32,597 bases of DNA from Gammaproteobacteria bacterium (GCA_011321775.1 DROT01000203.1:1-32597), one strand, 5' to 3'; counted from the stretch's first letter, positions 16,406-25,031 are shown. Notes: generated by a model from the sequence alone, not told the origin. Numbers and translations: made by a program.

Positions 16406-17955
16406 GGGCTGGAATGGCGGCGCTTCCGGGCCCGATAGCCGACAAGGGCAAGCGCAAACAGCAGCCACAACGGGTCAAAACGGCCGCCGGCGGCGCCCAG
16501 GGTACAGCCGCCACCGGAATTCACGCGGCTGCCGAGGATGGCCGTCGGATCGGCCGCGCCGGCGAGAGCATAGTCGACATCGAGCACGCCGGCGCCACAG
16601 CTGCTGGTGGTACAACTCGCGTCCGGGAAACTGCGTGCCGTCCGCCGCAGCAGTTCCGCCAGGGTGGCTGGCGGCAGGGAGGGATCGACCGCGCGCATCA
16701 ACGCGGCTGCAGCGGACACCTGGGCAGCGGCGAAGCTGGTGCCGGCGATAGAGGCATAACTGGTGGCCGGCGTCACGGTACCCTGTTTCCACAGGGTCAG
16801 CACCCCCCCGGCGTCACTGTTGGAACCGTCCCCGCCCGGGGCGCTGAGATCCACGGCCGCGCCGACATTGCTATAGGGGGCACGGCTGCCATCGCGAGCA
16901 ATGGCGCCCACCGCCACCACGTGGTCGCAATTGGCGGGGCTGATGTTGGTGACGTCCACACCCTCGTTGCCGGCCGCCACCACGACCAGCGCGCCGGCGT
17001 TATAGGCATCGTCGATGGCCGCCTGTTCCTCGGCCGAGCAACTGCCGGTACCGGACAGACTCAGATTGATCACATCGGCCGGCGTCGGGTTCGAAGGCGC
17101 GCCCGCGACCGGGAGCCCGGCCGCCCAGCGAATCGCGGCGACGACGTCGGAGACATCGCCTCCACACCGGCCGAGTACGCGCACCGGCAACAGACGTGCG
17201 CGGAAATCGATACCGGCGATGCCGATACCGTTATCCGACTGTGCCACGGCCACCCCGGTGACTGCGAGGCCGTGCCAGGAATCGGCCTCACCGGGAATGC
17301 CGGCACCACAGTCGCCGTCGGCCGTGCCGTCGCCCGGGTCGGTGGGATCGGGGTCTCGACCGTCACCGTCGTTGGCCGTCCAGGAATCGCTGATGAAATC
17401 GTAGCCCGCCAGCACCCGAGTGCTGTCCAGGTCGATATGGTCGACGATCCCGGTGTCGAGCACCGCGATCACGGTCGCGGCCGAGCCGGTTGTCCGATCC
17501 CACGCCGAAGTCACGCGAATGCCGGCGGTGTCCTCGAACAGGTTCCACTGCCCCAGGGGGAAAACGGGGTCACTGGGATCGGGAAGAAACCTGGGATCGC
17601 TCGGGATCAATGCAGGGTAGAGACGCTTGTCGGGCTGCGCCGCGGCGACGACGGGATCCGCGACCAGCTGGTCGGCCAGCCTCTGCGCCTCCTCCAGGCT
17701 CACGGACTCCGGCAGGCGCACCACCACGCCGTTGCCATCGAAGCGCCGCAGCAGGGTCAGCGGTCGCCCGTCGGGCAGACGGAGGTCGGGCAGCGGCTGC
17801 CGTGGCTGCAGGGCCTGAATGCGCCGCAGACCGTCGTCCTGCAGGCGGATGATCAGCTGACGGGTATCCCATCGGGAGCCAGCGGCCACGTCCGCGACCG
17901 CGACAGACAACAGGGAACAAAGCGCCAGACCCAGCGCCGCCATTTTTTTATACAT
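16399..17955 (-). CDS. Secreted subtilisin-like serine protease (S8) with a C-terminal sorting signal
   Basis: 518 aa. The signal peptide is about 1-21 (MYKKMAALGLALCSLLSVAVA), then an inhibitor_I9-like propeptide region up to about 120. The S8 domain has Asp167 (VIAVLDTGI), His228 (SWHGLAVTG, Leu instead of the common Thr after HG), oxyanion Asn330 (VVVAAGNEG) and nucleophile Ser407 (GTSFAAAQVSA). The C-terminus shows a tripartite signal: GGGCTLG with Cys484, a hydrophobic helix PLWLLFALALVGY and a basic cluster RARKRR, like JDVT-CTERM, GlyGly-CTERM or Myxo-CTERM signals that are cut by a membrane protease. SD aggtag is eight bases before ATG. It sits 16 bp after gspB, so type II export followed by surface attachment is plausible (inference). 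Confidence 0.9.
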   Translation of the reverse strand: MYKKMAALGLALCSLLSVAVADVAAGSRWDTRQLIIRLQDDGLRRIQALQPRQPLPDLRLPDGRPLTLLRRFDGNGVVVRLPESVSLEEAQRLADQLVADPVVAAAQPDKRLYPALIPSDPRFLPDPSDPVFPLGQWNLFEDTAGIRVTSAWDRTTGSAATVIAVLDTGIVDHIDLDSTRVLAGYDFISDSWTANDGDGRDPDPTDPGDGTADGDCGAGIPGEADSWHGLAVTGVAVAQSDNGIGIAGIDFRARLLPVRVLGRCGGDVSDVVAAIRWAAGLPVAGAPSNPTPADVINLSLSGTGSCSAEEQAAIDDAYNAGALVVVAAGNEGVDVTNISPANCDHVVAVGAIARDGSRAPYSNVGAAVDLSAPGGDGSNSDAGGVLTLWKQGTVTPATSYASIAGTSFAAAQVSAAAALMRAVDPSLPPATLAELLRRTARSFPDASCTTSSCGAGVLDVDYALAGAADPTAILGSRVNSGGGCTLGAAGGRFDPLWLLFALALVGYRARKRRHSSPC

Positions 17956-17971
17956 CGGTTAACTACCTGAT

Positions 17972-18691
17972 TTATTGGGCCTGTACGCGAAATCTCTGGC
18001 CGTGAAACGACAATATCACACCTTCGGGTGTTATTTCGTCCAACCTGGGCCCTTCCTGTAGCCGTTCGCCCTCGCGGTACTTCTGAAGATTGATGAGCAC
18101 GAAGCGTTCCTGCGGCTGATCGCTGTAGACGTGGACATCGAGCCTGAGAGCAGAACCCAGCTGGCGAAACAACGGGGCCGGAATCCGCGGCCACACCGGT
18201 AATGACGGCTGCCGCTTTTCGGATTGCGCCGGCGCCGGTGTCGGCGGCCCGAGCGGCCGCACCGGCTGCTGCCGGGCCAGAGGCGGCGACGGCAGGCCGG
18301 CAGTGTCCGGGCGGTCTTCCAGTGGCCCGGCTACCCGCGGTGACGCAGAGGCCGGTCGCTGAACGGGGGTCGCCGGCCCGGTATTGCCGGGCACGGTCAC
18401 CCTGTCGAGCGGCACGGGGACGGGCGCCGGCGGCGTTTCGGGAGCCGGGCGCGCGGCCGCTTCCGGCAGCCTGGCCTGCGTCTTTGTGTTCTCCCCCGCC
18501 GGCCTGTCGGAAACCGGCCAGAACAACAGGGTCAACAGGACCGCATTGATCGCCAGCACCACGGCCACCAGCCACAGCCACGGGTGCGCACCGTCCTTGC
18601 GCGCGCCCGGATGGGCGCTGTCGATGCCCGGCACCTGACCGATCTCGCGCTGTTGCTCCGCTTTTTTCAGTGCTTCCAGTATGTAGGACAT
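17972..18691 (-). CDS. gspB: Type II secretion accessory protein GspB
   Basis: 239 aa. The start MSYILEALKKAEQQRE is the hallmark cytoplasmic tail of GspB/ExeB-type proteins. One TM helix lies at about 38-58 (WLWLVAVVLAINAVLLTLLF), followed by a long Pro/Ala-rich periplasmic linker (about 60-160) and a C-terminal T2SSB domain (about 170-239; LDVHVYSDQPQERFVLINLQKYREGERL, EGVILSFHGQRFRV). It works with ExeA to place the secretin ring in the outer membrane. It begins 15 bp after exeA. The core gsp genes are not in the window. Confidence 0.9.
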   Translation of the reverse strand: MSYILEALKKAEQQREIGQVPGIDSAHPGARKDGAHPWLWLVAVVLAINAVLLTLLFWPVSDRPAGENTKTQARLPEAAARPAPETPPAPVPVPLDRVTVPGNTGPATPVQRPASASPRVAGPLEDRPDTAGLPSPPLARQQPVRPLGPPTPAPAQSEKRQPSLPVWPRIPAPLFRQLGSALRLDVHVYSDQPQERFVLINLQKYREGERLQEGPRLDEITPEGVILSFHGQRFRVQAQ

Positions 18692-18706
18692 GGATTTGAA
18701 ACCGGT

Positions 18707-20419
18707 TCAGCTCCTGGACGCCACTACACCGAGCCGCGGCATCGATGACTCTCCCGTCAGGTTGTTGAGATAGATCAGGGTCCGCGGACCGGCCACGCCG
18801 TCGGCATCCAGGCCATGGTCCTGCTGGAAGGAGCGCACCAGCTCCCGAAGACCGGCGTCGAAGCGCTGCGGATCGGGGGCAATGGATCGCAGCCCGGTGA
18901 CCTGCTGCAGGCGTTCACGCAGCCACTCTACGTCCGGGCTACGTTCACCCGGTCGCAGTACGGGACTGCCGCCGGGCGGCACCTTCCACAACAGACGGTA
19001 TTCGCCCAGCCAGTGCCTTTTCAGTTCCGCCAGCGGCACCTCCAGATCGTGCCCGTCTACCTGTATGCGGACATTGGCCCCCATCACTTCCGACAGCAAC
19101 ACCGGCACCCGGCGCCCGTCCGGCGCGGTGAGCAACAGGACCGCAGGACGGTCGTATCGCTGCAGCACCGTCCAGCTGCCCCCTCCCTGGAGGCAACGCA
19201 GACCGACCGAAGGCGCCTGGGCACAGGCCTGTTCGTCGTTGACGGCCGAGGACGACAGCCCCCAGAGGCGGTACAGCGCAGCCCAGGCCCGGGCTGCGGC
19301 CTGTGTTCCCGCCCGCGCGAGCAGGGCATCGAGCGTCGACCCGTCGGCCACCGCGGCCGTAGCCGCCGGTTCCGGGGTCTCGATCCCCGCAACCGCCGCT
19401 GGCGCGCTCAATCGGCCGGCGGCAGCTGTCGTCTCCGGCTTCCGTGCCTGCGCTTCGTCGGACGGTATCTGCACCATGGAATCGGCCCGGTCCGCATGCC
19501 CCGGCGGCATCGCTGGCGGACGCAGGAACCAGGCCAGCAACCCGGCCGCCAGCACCGCGGCCGTGGCAGCGAACCAGCGCCAGAGACCCCGGCGGGGTGC
19601 TTCCAACCCCTGCTCCGGCAATACCTCGGTGGCCGCCTTGTGGACGATGGCCGCGTTGATGCTTCGGCTACCCTCCACGTAGGCACCCAGCATGGCCCGG
19701 TCGCACAGCACGTTGATCAGCCTCGGCACACCGCCTGAAAGCTTCTGGATCATGTCGATGGCATTGTCATCGAACAGGTTCACGGTGGCACCGCAGACCT
19801 GCAGACGATGCTGGATGTAGGCCGCCGTTTCGTCCCGGTGGATGGGGGTCAGGTGGTAGCGTGCGGTGATGCGCTGCGACAGCTGCCGCAGGTCCTCGCG
19901 CGCCAGCAGATCCCGCAATTCCGGCTGGCCAACGAGGATGATCTGCAGCAGTTTTTCACGGGTGGTCTCGAGGTTGGTCAGCAGCCGGACCTGCTCCAGC
20001 GCCTCGGCCCCGAGGTTCTGGGCCTCGTCGATCATCAGTACGGTGCGCCGCCCCCGGGCATGACTTTCGAGGAGATAGGCGTTGAGCACGTCGATCAGCG
20101 ACTTGATACTGGTGGTATCCCTGTCGTAGCGGATGCGCAACTCGTCACACAGGCTGGCCAGCAGTTCCAGCGCCGTGACGCGCGGATTGAGAATGAGCGC
20201 AACATCGACATTCTCGGGCAGCTGTTCGAGCAGACAGCGACAGATGGTGGTCTTGCCGGTCCCGACCTCGCCCGTGAGCTGGACGAAACCACCGCCCTCG
20301 CCGACACCGTAGAGCAGGTGTGCCAGCGCCTCGCGATGCTGTTGACTCATGTACAGAAAACGCGGATCCGGGGCGATCGAAAAAGGTCGCTCAGTCAATC
20401 CGAAATGTTTCTCGTACAT
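18707..20419 (-). CDS. exeA: ExeA/GspA-type AAA ATPase with peptidoglycan-binding domain
   Basis: 570 aa from the ATG at 20419 (start MYEKHFGLTERPFSIAPDPRF, standard for ExeA). Cytoplasmic AAA ATPase domain with Walker A GEVGTGKTT (50-58) and Walker B VLMIDEAQ (127-134). TM helix at about 281-299. The periplasmic part contains an Ala-rich linker, a peptidase-C39-like region and a C-terminal PG_binding_1 domain (about 505-565; DVEWLRERLQQV, FQQDHGLDADGVAGPRTL). With GspB it remodels or binds peptidoglycan so that the type II secretin can assemble. First gene of a string with gspB, the subtilase and terB. A weak caggac stretch is before the start. Confidence 0.92.
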   Translation of the reverse strand: MYEKHFGLTERPFSIAPDPRFLYMSQQHREALAHLLYGVGEGGGFVQLTGEVGTGKTTICRCLLEQLPENVDVALILNPRVTALELLASLCDELRIRYDRDTTSIKSLIDVLNAYLLESHARGRRTVLMIDEAQNLGAEALEQVRLLTNLETTREKLLQIILVGQPELRDLLAREDLRQLSQRITARYHLTPIHRDETAAYIQHRLQVCGATVNLFDDNAIDMIQKLSGGVPRLINVLCDRAMLGAYVEGSRSINAAIVHKAATEVLPEQGLEAPRRGLWRWFAATAAVLAAGLLAWFLRPPAMPPGHADRADSMVQIPSDEAQARKPETTAAAGRLSAPAAVAGIETPEPAATAAVADGSTLDALLARAGTQAAARAWAALYRLWGLSSSAVNDEQACAQAPSVGLRCLQGGGSWTVLQRYDRPAVLLLTAPDGRRVPVLLSEVMGANVRIQVDGHDLEVPLAELKRHWLGEYRLLWKVPPGGSPVLRPGERSPDVEWLRERLQQVTGLRSIAPDPQRFDAGLRELVRSFQQDHGLDADGVAGPRTLIYLNNLTGESSMPRLGVVASRS

Positions 20420-20790
20420 AGTCCTGCGGGCCCCGGCGGCGAGCCTGCTATTATGCCCCCAGCCCGCCACCTTAATCGAGAGAAACCGATTTCCGGTCGC
20501 TTGACCGGTATATTATTATCTGATTATATTCTGCACATAGCGTCGACAAAACTGACCACCTCAGTTGCCGCAAGACAAGCGCGTAAACACGTGCTTTTAC
20601 AAATGGTTACAGGCATCGAGCCGGTTTGGCACCGCGTTGTGCACGTCGACTTTGCTTACATTTTGTCCCGGCGAGAATCCTGTGGAATAACACCGGCACC
20701 AGAACCATCTTTATGTTCAAGGAAATAGCGGGGCTGGCATGGGGCTTGCTGCCGATTCTTTGGAAAACAACCGATAATCCGGAACGTCAA
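20420..20790. other. AT-rich intergenic region between exeA and the 58-aa protein gene
   Basis: 371 bp, clearly richer in A/T than its surroundings, especially 20505-20535. It holds the plus-strand promoter candidate at 20501-20530, a perfect TATAAT on the minus strand over the same bases, and near exeA a minus-strand CATAAT (at about 20450). No RNA family is recognised. An in-frame extension of the 58-aa ORF runs back to 20626, without a better ribosome site. Confidence 0.5.
20501..20530 (+). promoter_or_regulatory. Candidate sigma70 promoter
   Basis: TTGACC (20501-20506) and TATATT (20525-20530) with 18-bp spacing, each one mismatch from consensus. A transcript from here would have a leader of about 250 nt before the ATG at 20791, long enough for an independent small RNA or a regulatory leader. 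Confidence 0.35.
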
Positions 20791-20967
20791 ATGAACGCAA
20801 AAGTGGAAAAAAAGATCAACGGCTTATCAGTAAGTGCGAATCCCGTCTACAAGGGTGGCAGCCTACCCGCCTACTGGGCCTGCGCCATCAATGACCGGGT
20901 GATCCCCAAGACCTTCAACTCGGCCGTGGACGTATTCCGTTTCGCCCGCAACCTGAAACGGCACTGA
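20791..20967 (+). CDS. Small basic protein of unknown function (58 aa)
   Basis: Product MNAKVEKKINGLSVSANPVY...; basic and compact, with VIPKTFNSAVDVFRFARNLKRH at the end and no membrane segment. I do not recognise the family. The start was chosen for its ggaacg ribosome-like site; an ATG at 20713 would add a hydrophobic stretch (LAWGLLPILW). It lies tail to tail with the hydrolase gene, only three bases apart. Codon use fits the genome and the C-terminal half reads like a folded domain, so I think it is real. Confidence 0.6.
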   Translation: MNAKVEKKINGLSVSANPVYKGGSLPAYWACAINDRVIPKTFNSAVDVFRFARNLKRH

Positions 20968-20970
20968 GTC

Positions 20971-21588
20971 TCAGAGCGACGCAAGATCCTCGCTGACCAC
21001 CTGGCGCAACTCGTTGAGACGGCCATGAAAGAAGTGACCGGCTCCCGCGAGCAGGACGAGACGCGGCTTACTCTCCATGCTTGCCACCCAGGCTTCCACC
21101 TGCGGCGCCGGCACGATGTCATCGGCATCACCCTGAATCAGCAGCCATGAGGTGGCGGGATTCAGTCTCACGGGAGAGGCATCGAACAGACCGATGGCCG
21201 GCGCCACCGTGACCAGCCATCTCGGCGCGAGCCGTTCCGCAGCCCGCAGGGCGAGGTAGGCACCAAAGGAAAATCCTGCCAGCCACAGGGGCAGACCGGG
21301 CCAGCGGCCCGCCGCCCATTCGACCACCGTCAGCAGGTCATCGAGCTCTCCCCGTCCCTCGTCGTATTCCCCTTCGCTGCCACCGACACCACGGAAGTTG
21401 AAACGCACCGCCACGGCTCCGAGACCGACAAAGGTCTTCGCCAGCTGGTGCACGACCTTGTTGTCCAGCGTGCCACCGTGGAGCGGATGCGGGTGGCAGA
21501 TCACCGCCACGGCACGGGGCGACCCCGGGGGCGGTTCGAACCGCAGTTGCAGCCGGCCGGCAGGGCCGTCGATGAACAGCTCCGTCAC
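20971..21588 (-). CDS. Alpha/beta hydrolase (small serine hydrolase)
   Basis: 205 aa cytoplasmic alpha/beta-hydrolase. HPHPLHGGTLDNKVVHQLA near residue 32 forms the oxyanion region; nucleophile elbow GFSFG near 105-109; acid Asp in QGDADDIVP; catalytic His in GAGHFFHGRL. This set (HPHP...GGxxxNKVV, GxSxG, GxxHFF) marks a bacterial family often annotated only as alpha/beta hydrolase, usually an esterase or thioesterase of unknown substrate. The start is GTG at 21588 without a clear Shine-Dalgarno, 14 bp after the preceding orf, suggesting coupled translation. Confidence 0.87.
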   Translation of the reverse strand: MTELFIDGPAGRLQLRFEPPPGSPRAVAVICHPHPLHGGTLDNKVVHQLAKTFVGLGAVAVRFNFRGVGGSEGEYDEGRGELDDLLTVVEWAAGRWPGLPLWLAGFSFGAYLALRAAERLAPRWLVTVAPAIGLFDASPVRLNPATSWLLIQGDADDIVPAPQVEAWVASMESKPRLVLLAGAGHFFHGRLNELRQVVSEDLASL

Positions 21589-21602
21589 GGGGCGCGGACT
21601 GC

Positions 21603-21854
21603 CTAGGAACCGCGGCGCCGGCGGCGGTCGATGCCGGGCGAGTGCAGCGCGAGATCGAGTCCGTACCAGTCATCCAGATCGACGATACGGCGCTTGCCGT
21701 TGATATTCTCCAGCATCACCCGCCTCTGCCGGCCGTCCTCGTGCAATATCATGCGCACCTGCTGCAGGCGACCGACGACGTTGCTGTACCAGTAACCCGC
21801 GACCGGTGGCTGTACATGCATCCGGACCCGCTGCGTACCATCGAGAAAGTTCAT
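21603..21854 (-). CDS. Hypothetical protein (83 aa)
   Basis: Small soluble protein with beta-like alternation: MNFLDGTQRVRMHVQPPV, QVRMILHEDGRQRRVMLENINGK and an Arg-rich tail (DRRRRRGS). No recognised family. It starts 13 bp after nrdJb and ends 14 bp before the hydrolase, so it is very likely part of the nrdJ operon. ATG at 21854 follows a weak ggcggt. Function unknown; RNA or nucleotide binding is only a guess. Confidence 0.65.
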   Translation of the reverse strand: MNFLDGTQRVRMHVQPPVAGYWYSNVVGRLQQVRMILHEDGRQRRVMLENINGKRRIVDLDDWYGLDLALHSPGIDRRRRRGS

Positions 21855-21867
21855 GCCGGTATACCGC

Positions 21868-22569
21868 CTAGCCGCACTTGGAATCGCCGCAATTGAGGCA
21901 GGTCAGGCACCCGTCCATCTGGATGGCGGCCTTGGTATTGCACTTCAGGCACAGCTGCGCACCGTCCGGAAAATCACCCGACTTGCCTGTCTTGCTGCTT
22001 TCCACCACGCTCTCGTACTGTGCCCGTTTCTCGGCGACCAGTTTTTTCTGGTGCTCGTCGAGACCGTCATCCTTGAGCATGCCGATCATGCGCAGATGGC
22101 ACTCGATGGCATCGCCGATCTCGGCTACCAGCGATGGCATGTACTTGCCACCCTTCTTGAAATAGCCGCCGCGCGGGTCGAATACCGAACGCAGTTCCTC
22201 GACCAGGAAGGTGACGTCTCCACCCTTGCGGAATACTGCGGAAATGATGCGCGTCAGTGCCACGATCCACTGGAAGTGATCCATGTTCTTCGAATTGATG
22301 AAGATCTCGAAGGGGCGCCGCAGTTCGTGCTGGGTCCCCGGATTCAGGATCACGTCGTTGATGGTGATGTACAGGGCATGCTCCGACAGCGGTGTCTTGA
22401 CCTTGTAGGTCGACCCCAGCAACATCTCCGGCCGCTCCAGCTTCTCGTGCAGGTGAACGACCTTGTCTTCTTCCCTGGGCTCGGCCTTGGCCACCGTCTC
22501 CTGCGCCGGCGGCTCCTCCTCCCGGACCACGTCGTAGTCCACGATCTTCTGGTCTATCTTCTTTGCCAT
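21868..22569 (-). CDS. nrdJb: Split class II ribonucleotide reductase, NrdJb subunit
   Basis: 233 aa from ATG 22569, with aggag in front; the longer frame lacks family character. The start MAKKIDQKIVDYDVV and the length match NrdJb as in Pseudomonas aeruginosa. A TSCPD-type region (about 65-170; LYITINDVILNP, RPFEIFINSKNMDHFQWIVALTRIISAVFRKGGD) is followed by a Cys-rich tail CLKC...CLTCLNCGDSKCG: a zinc-ribbon-like motif plus terminal cysteines that can re-reduce the active site. It acts with NrdJa; the genes are 37 bp apart. The split is the normal state of this subfamily, not a frameshift. Confidence 0.9.
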   Translation of the reverse strand: MAKKIDQKIVDYDVVREEEPPAQETVAKAEPREEDKVVHLHEKLERPEMLLGSTYKVKTPLSEHALYITINDVILNPGTQHELRRPFEIFINSKNMDHFQWIVALTRIISAVFRKGGDVTFLVEELRSVFDPRGGYFKKGGKYMPSLVAEIGDAIECHLRMIGMLKDDGLDEHQKKLVAEKRAQYESVVESSKTGKSGDFPDGAQLCLKCNTKAAIQMDGCLTCLNCGDSKCG

Positions 22570-22606
22570 CTCGAACTCCTCTTGTACTCCGTCCGCACGC
22601 TGCAAT

Positions 22607-24760
22607 TCAGAATTTTCCGTAATACCCTTCCTTCAGGGCATCGTAGAGATTGGCGGCGGTGTGGATCTCTCCGTCGTATTCGACTTCCTCGTTACCTTTC
22701 AGCTGCACCACGCTGCCATCCTCCAGGGTGAACTGGTAGGTGGTGTTCTCGAGGTCCTTCTCCTTGACCAGCACGCCCTGGAAAGCCTCCGGATTGAAGC
22801 GGAAGGTGGTGCATCCCTTGAGACCCTGCTGGTAGGCGTAGAGGTAGATGTCCTTGAAATCCTCGAAGGGATAGTCGGTCGGCACATTGGCGGTCTTGGA
22901 AATGGAGGAATCCACCCATTTCTGCGCCGCCGCCTGGATGTCCACGTGTTCCTTCGGGCTGACATCGTCGGCAGCGATGAAGTAGTCCGGCAGTTTCCGA
23001 CCCTCCTCCTCGGCATGCTGCTCGGCGTCGGCATTGACCAGCGCCCGGTAGGCGAGCATCTCGAAGGAATACACGTCCACCTTCTCCTTGGTCTTGCGCC
23101 CCTCGCGGATGACATTGCGGAAGTAGTGGTGGGCGAAACTGGGCTCGATACCGTTGCTGGCATTGTTCGCCAGCGACAGGGAAATGGTGCCGGTCGGTGC
23201 AATGGAGGAATGGTGGGTAAAGCGGGCACCGGTCTCGGCCAGCCGGTCGACCAGTTCCGGCGCCACCTCGGCCAGTTGCTGCATGTAACGGCTGTAACGC
23301 GCGTGCAGGACCTTGCCTTTCACACGATCGCCGACGCGATAACCGTCGCGCTTCATCTCCGGCCGCTTGCGCAGCATCTCTGCCGTGACCTCGAACTCGC
23401 GTTCCAGGATCGGCGCCGGCCCCTTTTCGATCGCCAGATCCAGCGCCACCTGCCAGCCGGTCAGCGCCAGCTCGCGACTGACCTTTTCGGTAAACTCGAC
23501 CGAGTTGGTGGAACCGTACTTCATGCGCAGCATGGTCAAGGTGGATCCCAGGCCGAGAAAGCCCATGCCGTGGCGGCGCTTGCTGTTGATCTCCTCGCGC
23601 TGCTGTTCCAGCGGCAGACCGTTGATCTCCACCACGTTGTCCAGCATGCGGGTGAACACCGCCACCACCTTGCGGAATTCCTCCCAGTCGAAATGCGCAT
23701 TCTCGGAGAAGGGTTCGCGCACGAACCGGGTCAGGTTGACCGAACCCAGCAGGCAGGAGCCGTAGGGCGGCAGCGGCTGTTCGCCGCAGGGATTGGTGGC
23801 GCGCACGTTCTCGGCGAACCAGTTGTTGTTCATCTCGTTGACCTTGTCGATGAGAATGAACCCCGGTTCGGCAAAATCATAGGTCGAGGCCATGATCATG
23901 TCCCACAACCGCCGCGCGCGGATGCTGCGATAGACCCTGCAGGCAACCAGACCGCTGTCATTGCTGATATAGCCATCACGAACCGGCCATTCGCGCCAGA
24001 TCACCTTGCTGGTGTCGTACAGGTCCAGGCCTTCGTCCTCGACCTCCTGCTCGCTCAGCGGAAAGGCCAGCTTCCATTCGCCGTCGCGGCTGACCGCGTC
24101 CATGAACTCCTGGGTGATCAGCAGCGACAGGTTGAACTGGCGCAGACGTCCGTCCTCGCGCTTGGCCCGGATGAAGTCCATGACGTCCGGGTGACCGACG
24201 TCGAAGGTGGCCATCTGCGCTCCGCGGCGGCCGCCGGCCGAGGACACGGTGAAACACATCTTGTCGTAGATATCCATGAACGACAGCGGCCCCGAGGTAT
24301 AGGCACCGGCGCCGGAGACGTAGGCCCCCTTGGGACGCAGGGTGGAGAACTCGTAACCGATGCCGCAGCCGGCCTTGAGCGTCAGACCGGCCTCGTGCAC
24401 CCGCTCGAGGATGTTGTCCATCGAGTCCTTGATGCTGCCGGAGACGGTGCAGTTGATGGTCGAAGTGGCCGGCTTGTGTTCCAGGGCGCCGGCGTTGGAG
24501 GTGATGCGCCCGGCCGGAATGGCGCCGTGGCGCAGCGCCCACAGGAACTGCTCGTTCCAGTACTCCTGCAACTCGGCCGTCTCTTCCACGCTCGACAGCG
24601 CCCGGGCAATACGCTTGTAGGTATCGTCGATGGTCTCATCGACGGGAACGCCGTCCTTGCGCTTCAGGCGGTATTTCTTGTCCCAGATGTCCCGGGAGGC
24701 ATCCTGCAGGGGTATGTCGGTCACCCCGGTCGAAACAGATTTCAGCTGGACTGATTTCAT
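22607..24760 (-). CDS. nrdJa: Adenosylcobalamin-dependent ribonucleotide reductase, NrdJa subunit
   Basis: Reduces ribonucleotides to deoxyribonucleotides using a 5'-deoxyadenosyl radical from B12, so it works with or without oxygen. 717 aa from ATG 24760, preceded by aggagagacg. Active-site features: Cys104 in STINCTVSGS, the radical-cysteine loop NPCGEQPLPPYGSC (323-336, Cys325) and the phosphate-binding APTGTISL. The C-terminal tail with the second redox pair is supplied by NrdJb. The upstream region has a strong -35, NrdR-like boxes and no B12 riboswitch. No class I or III reductase is in the window. Confidence 0.95.
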   Translation of the reverse strand: MKSVQLKSVSTGVTDIPLQDASRDIWDKKYRLKRKDGVPVDETIDDTYKRIARALSSVEETAELQEYWNEQFLWALRHGAIPAGRITSNAGALEHKPATSTINCTVSGSIKDSMDNILERVHEAGLTLKAGCGIGYEFSTLRPKGAYVSGAGAYTSGPLSFMDIYDKMCFTVSSAGGRRGAQMATFDVGHPDVMDFIRAKREDGRLRQFNLSLLITQEFMDAVSRDGEWKLAFPLSEQEVEDEGLDLYDTSKVIWREWPVRDGYISNDSGLVACRVYRSIRARRLWDMIMASTYDFAEPGFILIDKVNEMNNNWFAENVRATNPCGEQPLPPYGSCLLGSVNLTRFVREPFSENAHFDWEEFRKVVAVFTRMLDNVVEINGLPLEQQREEINSKRRHGMGFLGLGSTLTMLRMKYGSTNSVEFTEKVSRELALTGWQVALDLAIEKGPAPILEREFEVTAEMLRKRPEMKRDGYRVGDRVKGKVLHARYSRYMQQLAEVAPELVDRLAETGARFTHHSSIAPTGTISLSLANNASNGIEPSFAHHYFRNVIREGRKTKEKVDVYSFEMLAYRALVNADAEQHAEEEGRKLPDYFIAADDVSPKEHVDIQAAAQKWVDSSISKTANVPTDYPFEDFKDIYLYAYQQGLKGCTTFRFNPEAFQGVLVKEKDLENTTYQFTLEDGSVVQLKGNEEVEYDGEIHTAANLYDALKEGYYGKF

Positions 24761-24820
24761 CGTCTCTCCTGACTCCTTGTATTGTTGTATTGCTACTGCT
24801 GCAACGCCCTTGAGGCCAGA

Positions 24821-24867
24821 ACCCGATATGTGGTTGTCATATCCAGCACAACCACAAGATATTGTGT
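24821..24867 (-). promoter_or_regulatory. Tandem NrdR-like boxes in the nrdJ leader
   Basis: The box at 24852-24867 (ccacaagatattgtgt) matches the NrdR consensus acaCWATATATWGtgt at 14 of 16 positions. A weaker one, 24821-24836 (acccgatatgtggttg, 10 of 16), is exactly 31 bp away, the helical spacing known for paired NrdR boxes. They fall about 6-50 nt downstream of the predicted start site, a good place for repression. An additional inverted repeat gatatg-N7-catatc spans 24825-24843. Confidence 0.55.
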
Positions 24868-24879
24868 AGGTGGGCGACA

Positions 24880-24908
24880 AGACTAGGCCTGTTTCCCGAC
24901 CCTGTCAA
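24880..24908 (-). promoter_or_regulatory. nrdJ promoter
   Basis: On the minus strand a perfect TTGACA (24908-24903) is followed after 17 bp by TAGTCT (24885-24880), which keeps the key T, A and final T of the -10 box. A 10-bp palindrome caagcgcttg overlaps the -35, and an A/T-rich tract at about 24931-24968 may act as an UP element. Transcription would start near 24873 and leave a leader of about 110 nt. Confidence 0.55.
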
Positions 24909-25031
24909 GCGCTTGTTGCGGCCGGGGGCTTTAATATATTTTATTTATCAAACAACTAGTTATAGAGTTTTTTCGACCCCTCCCTCAAACCGAAGCCGAC
25001 CTGAAAAGGGAAAACAAGATCGAACAGCAAA

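Noticed and set aside
22661-24754. 697-codon plus-strand ORF opposite nrdJa
   Set aside because: Antisense shadow of a clear ribonucleotide reductase gene; His/Val-rich product with no recognisable domain.
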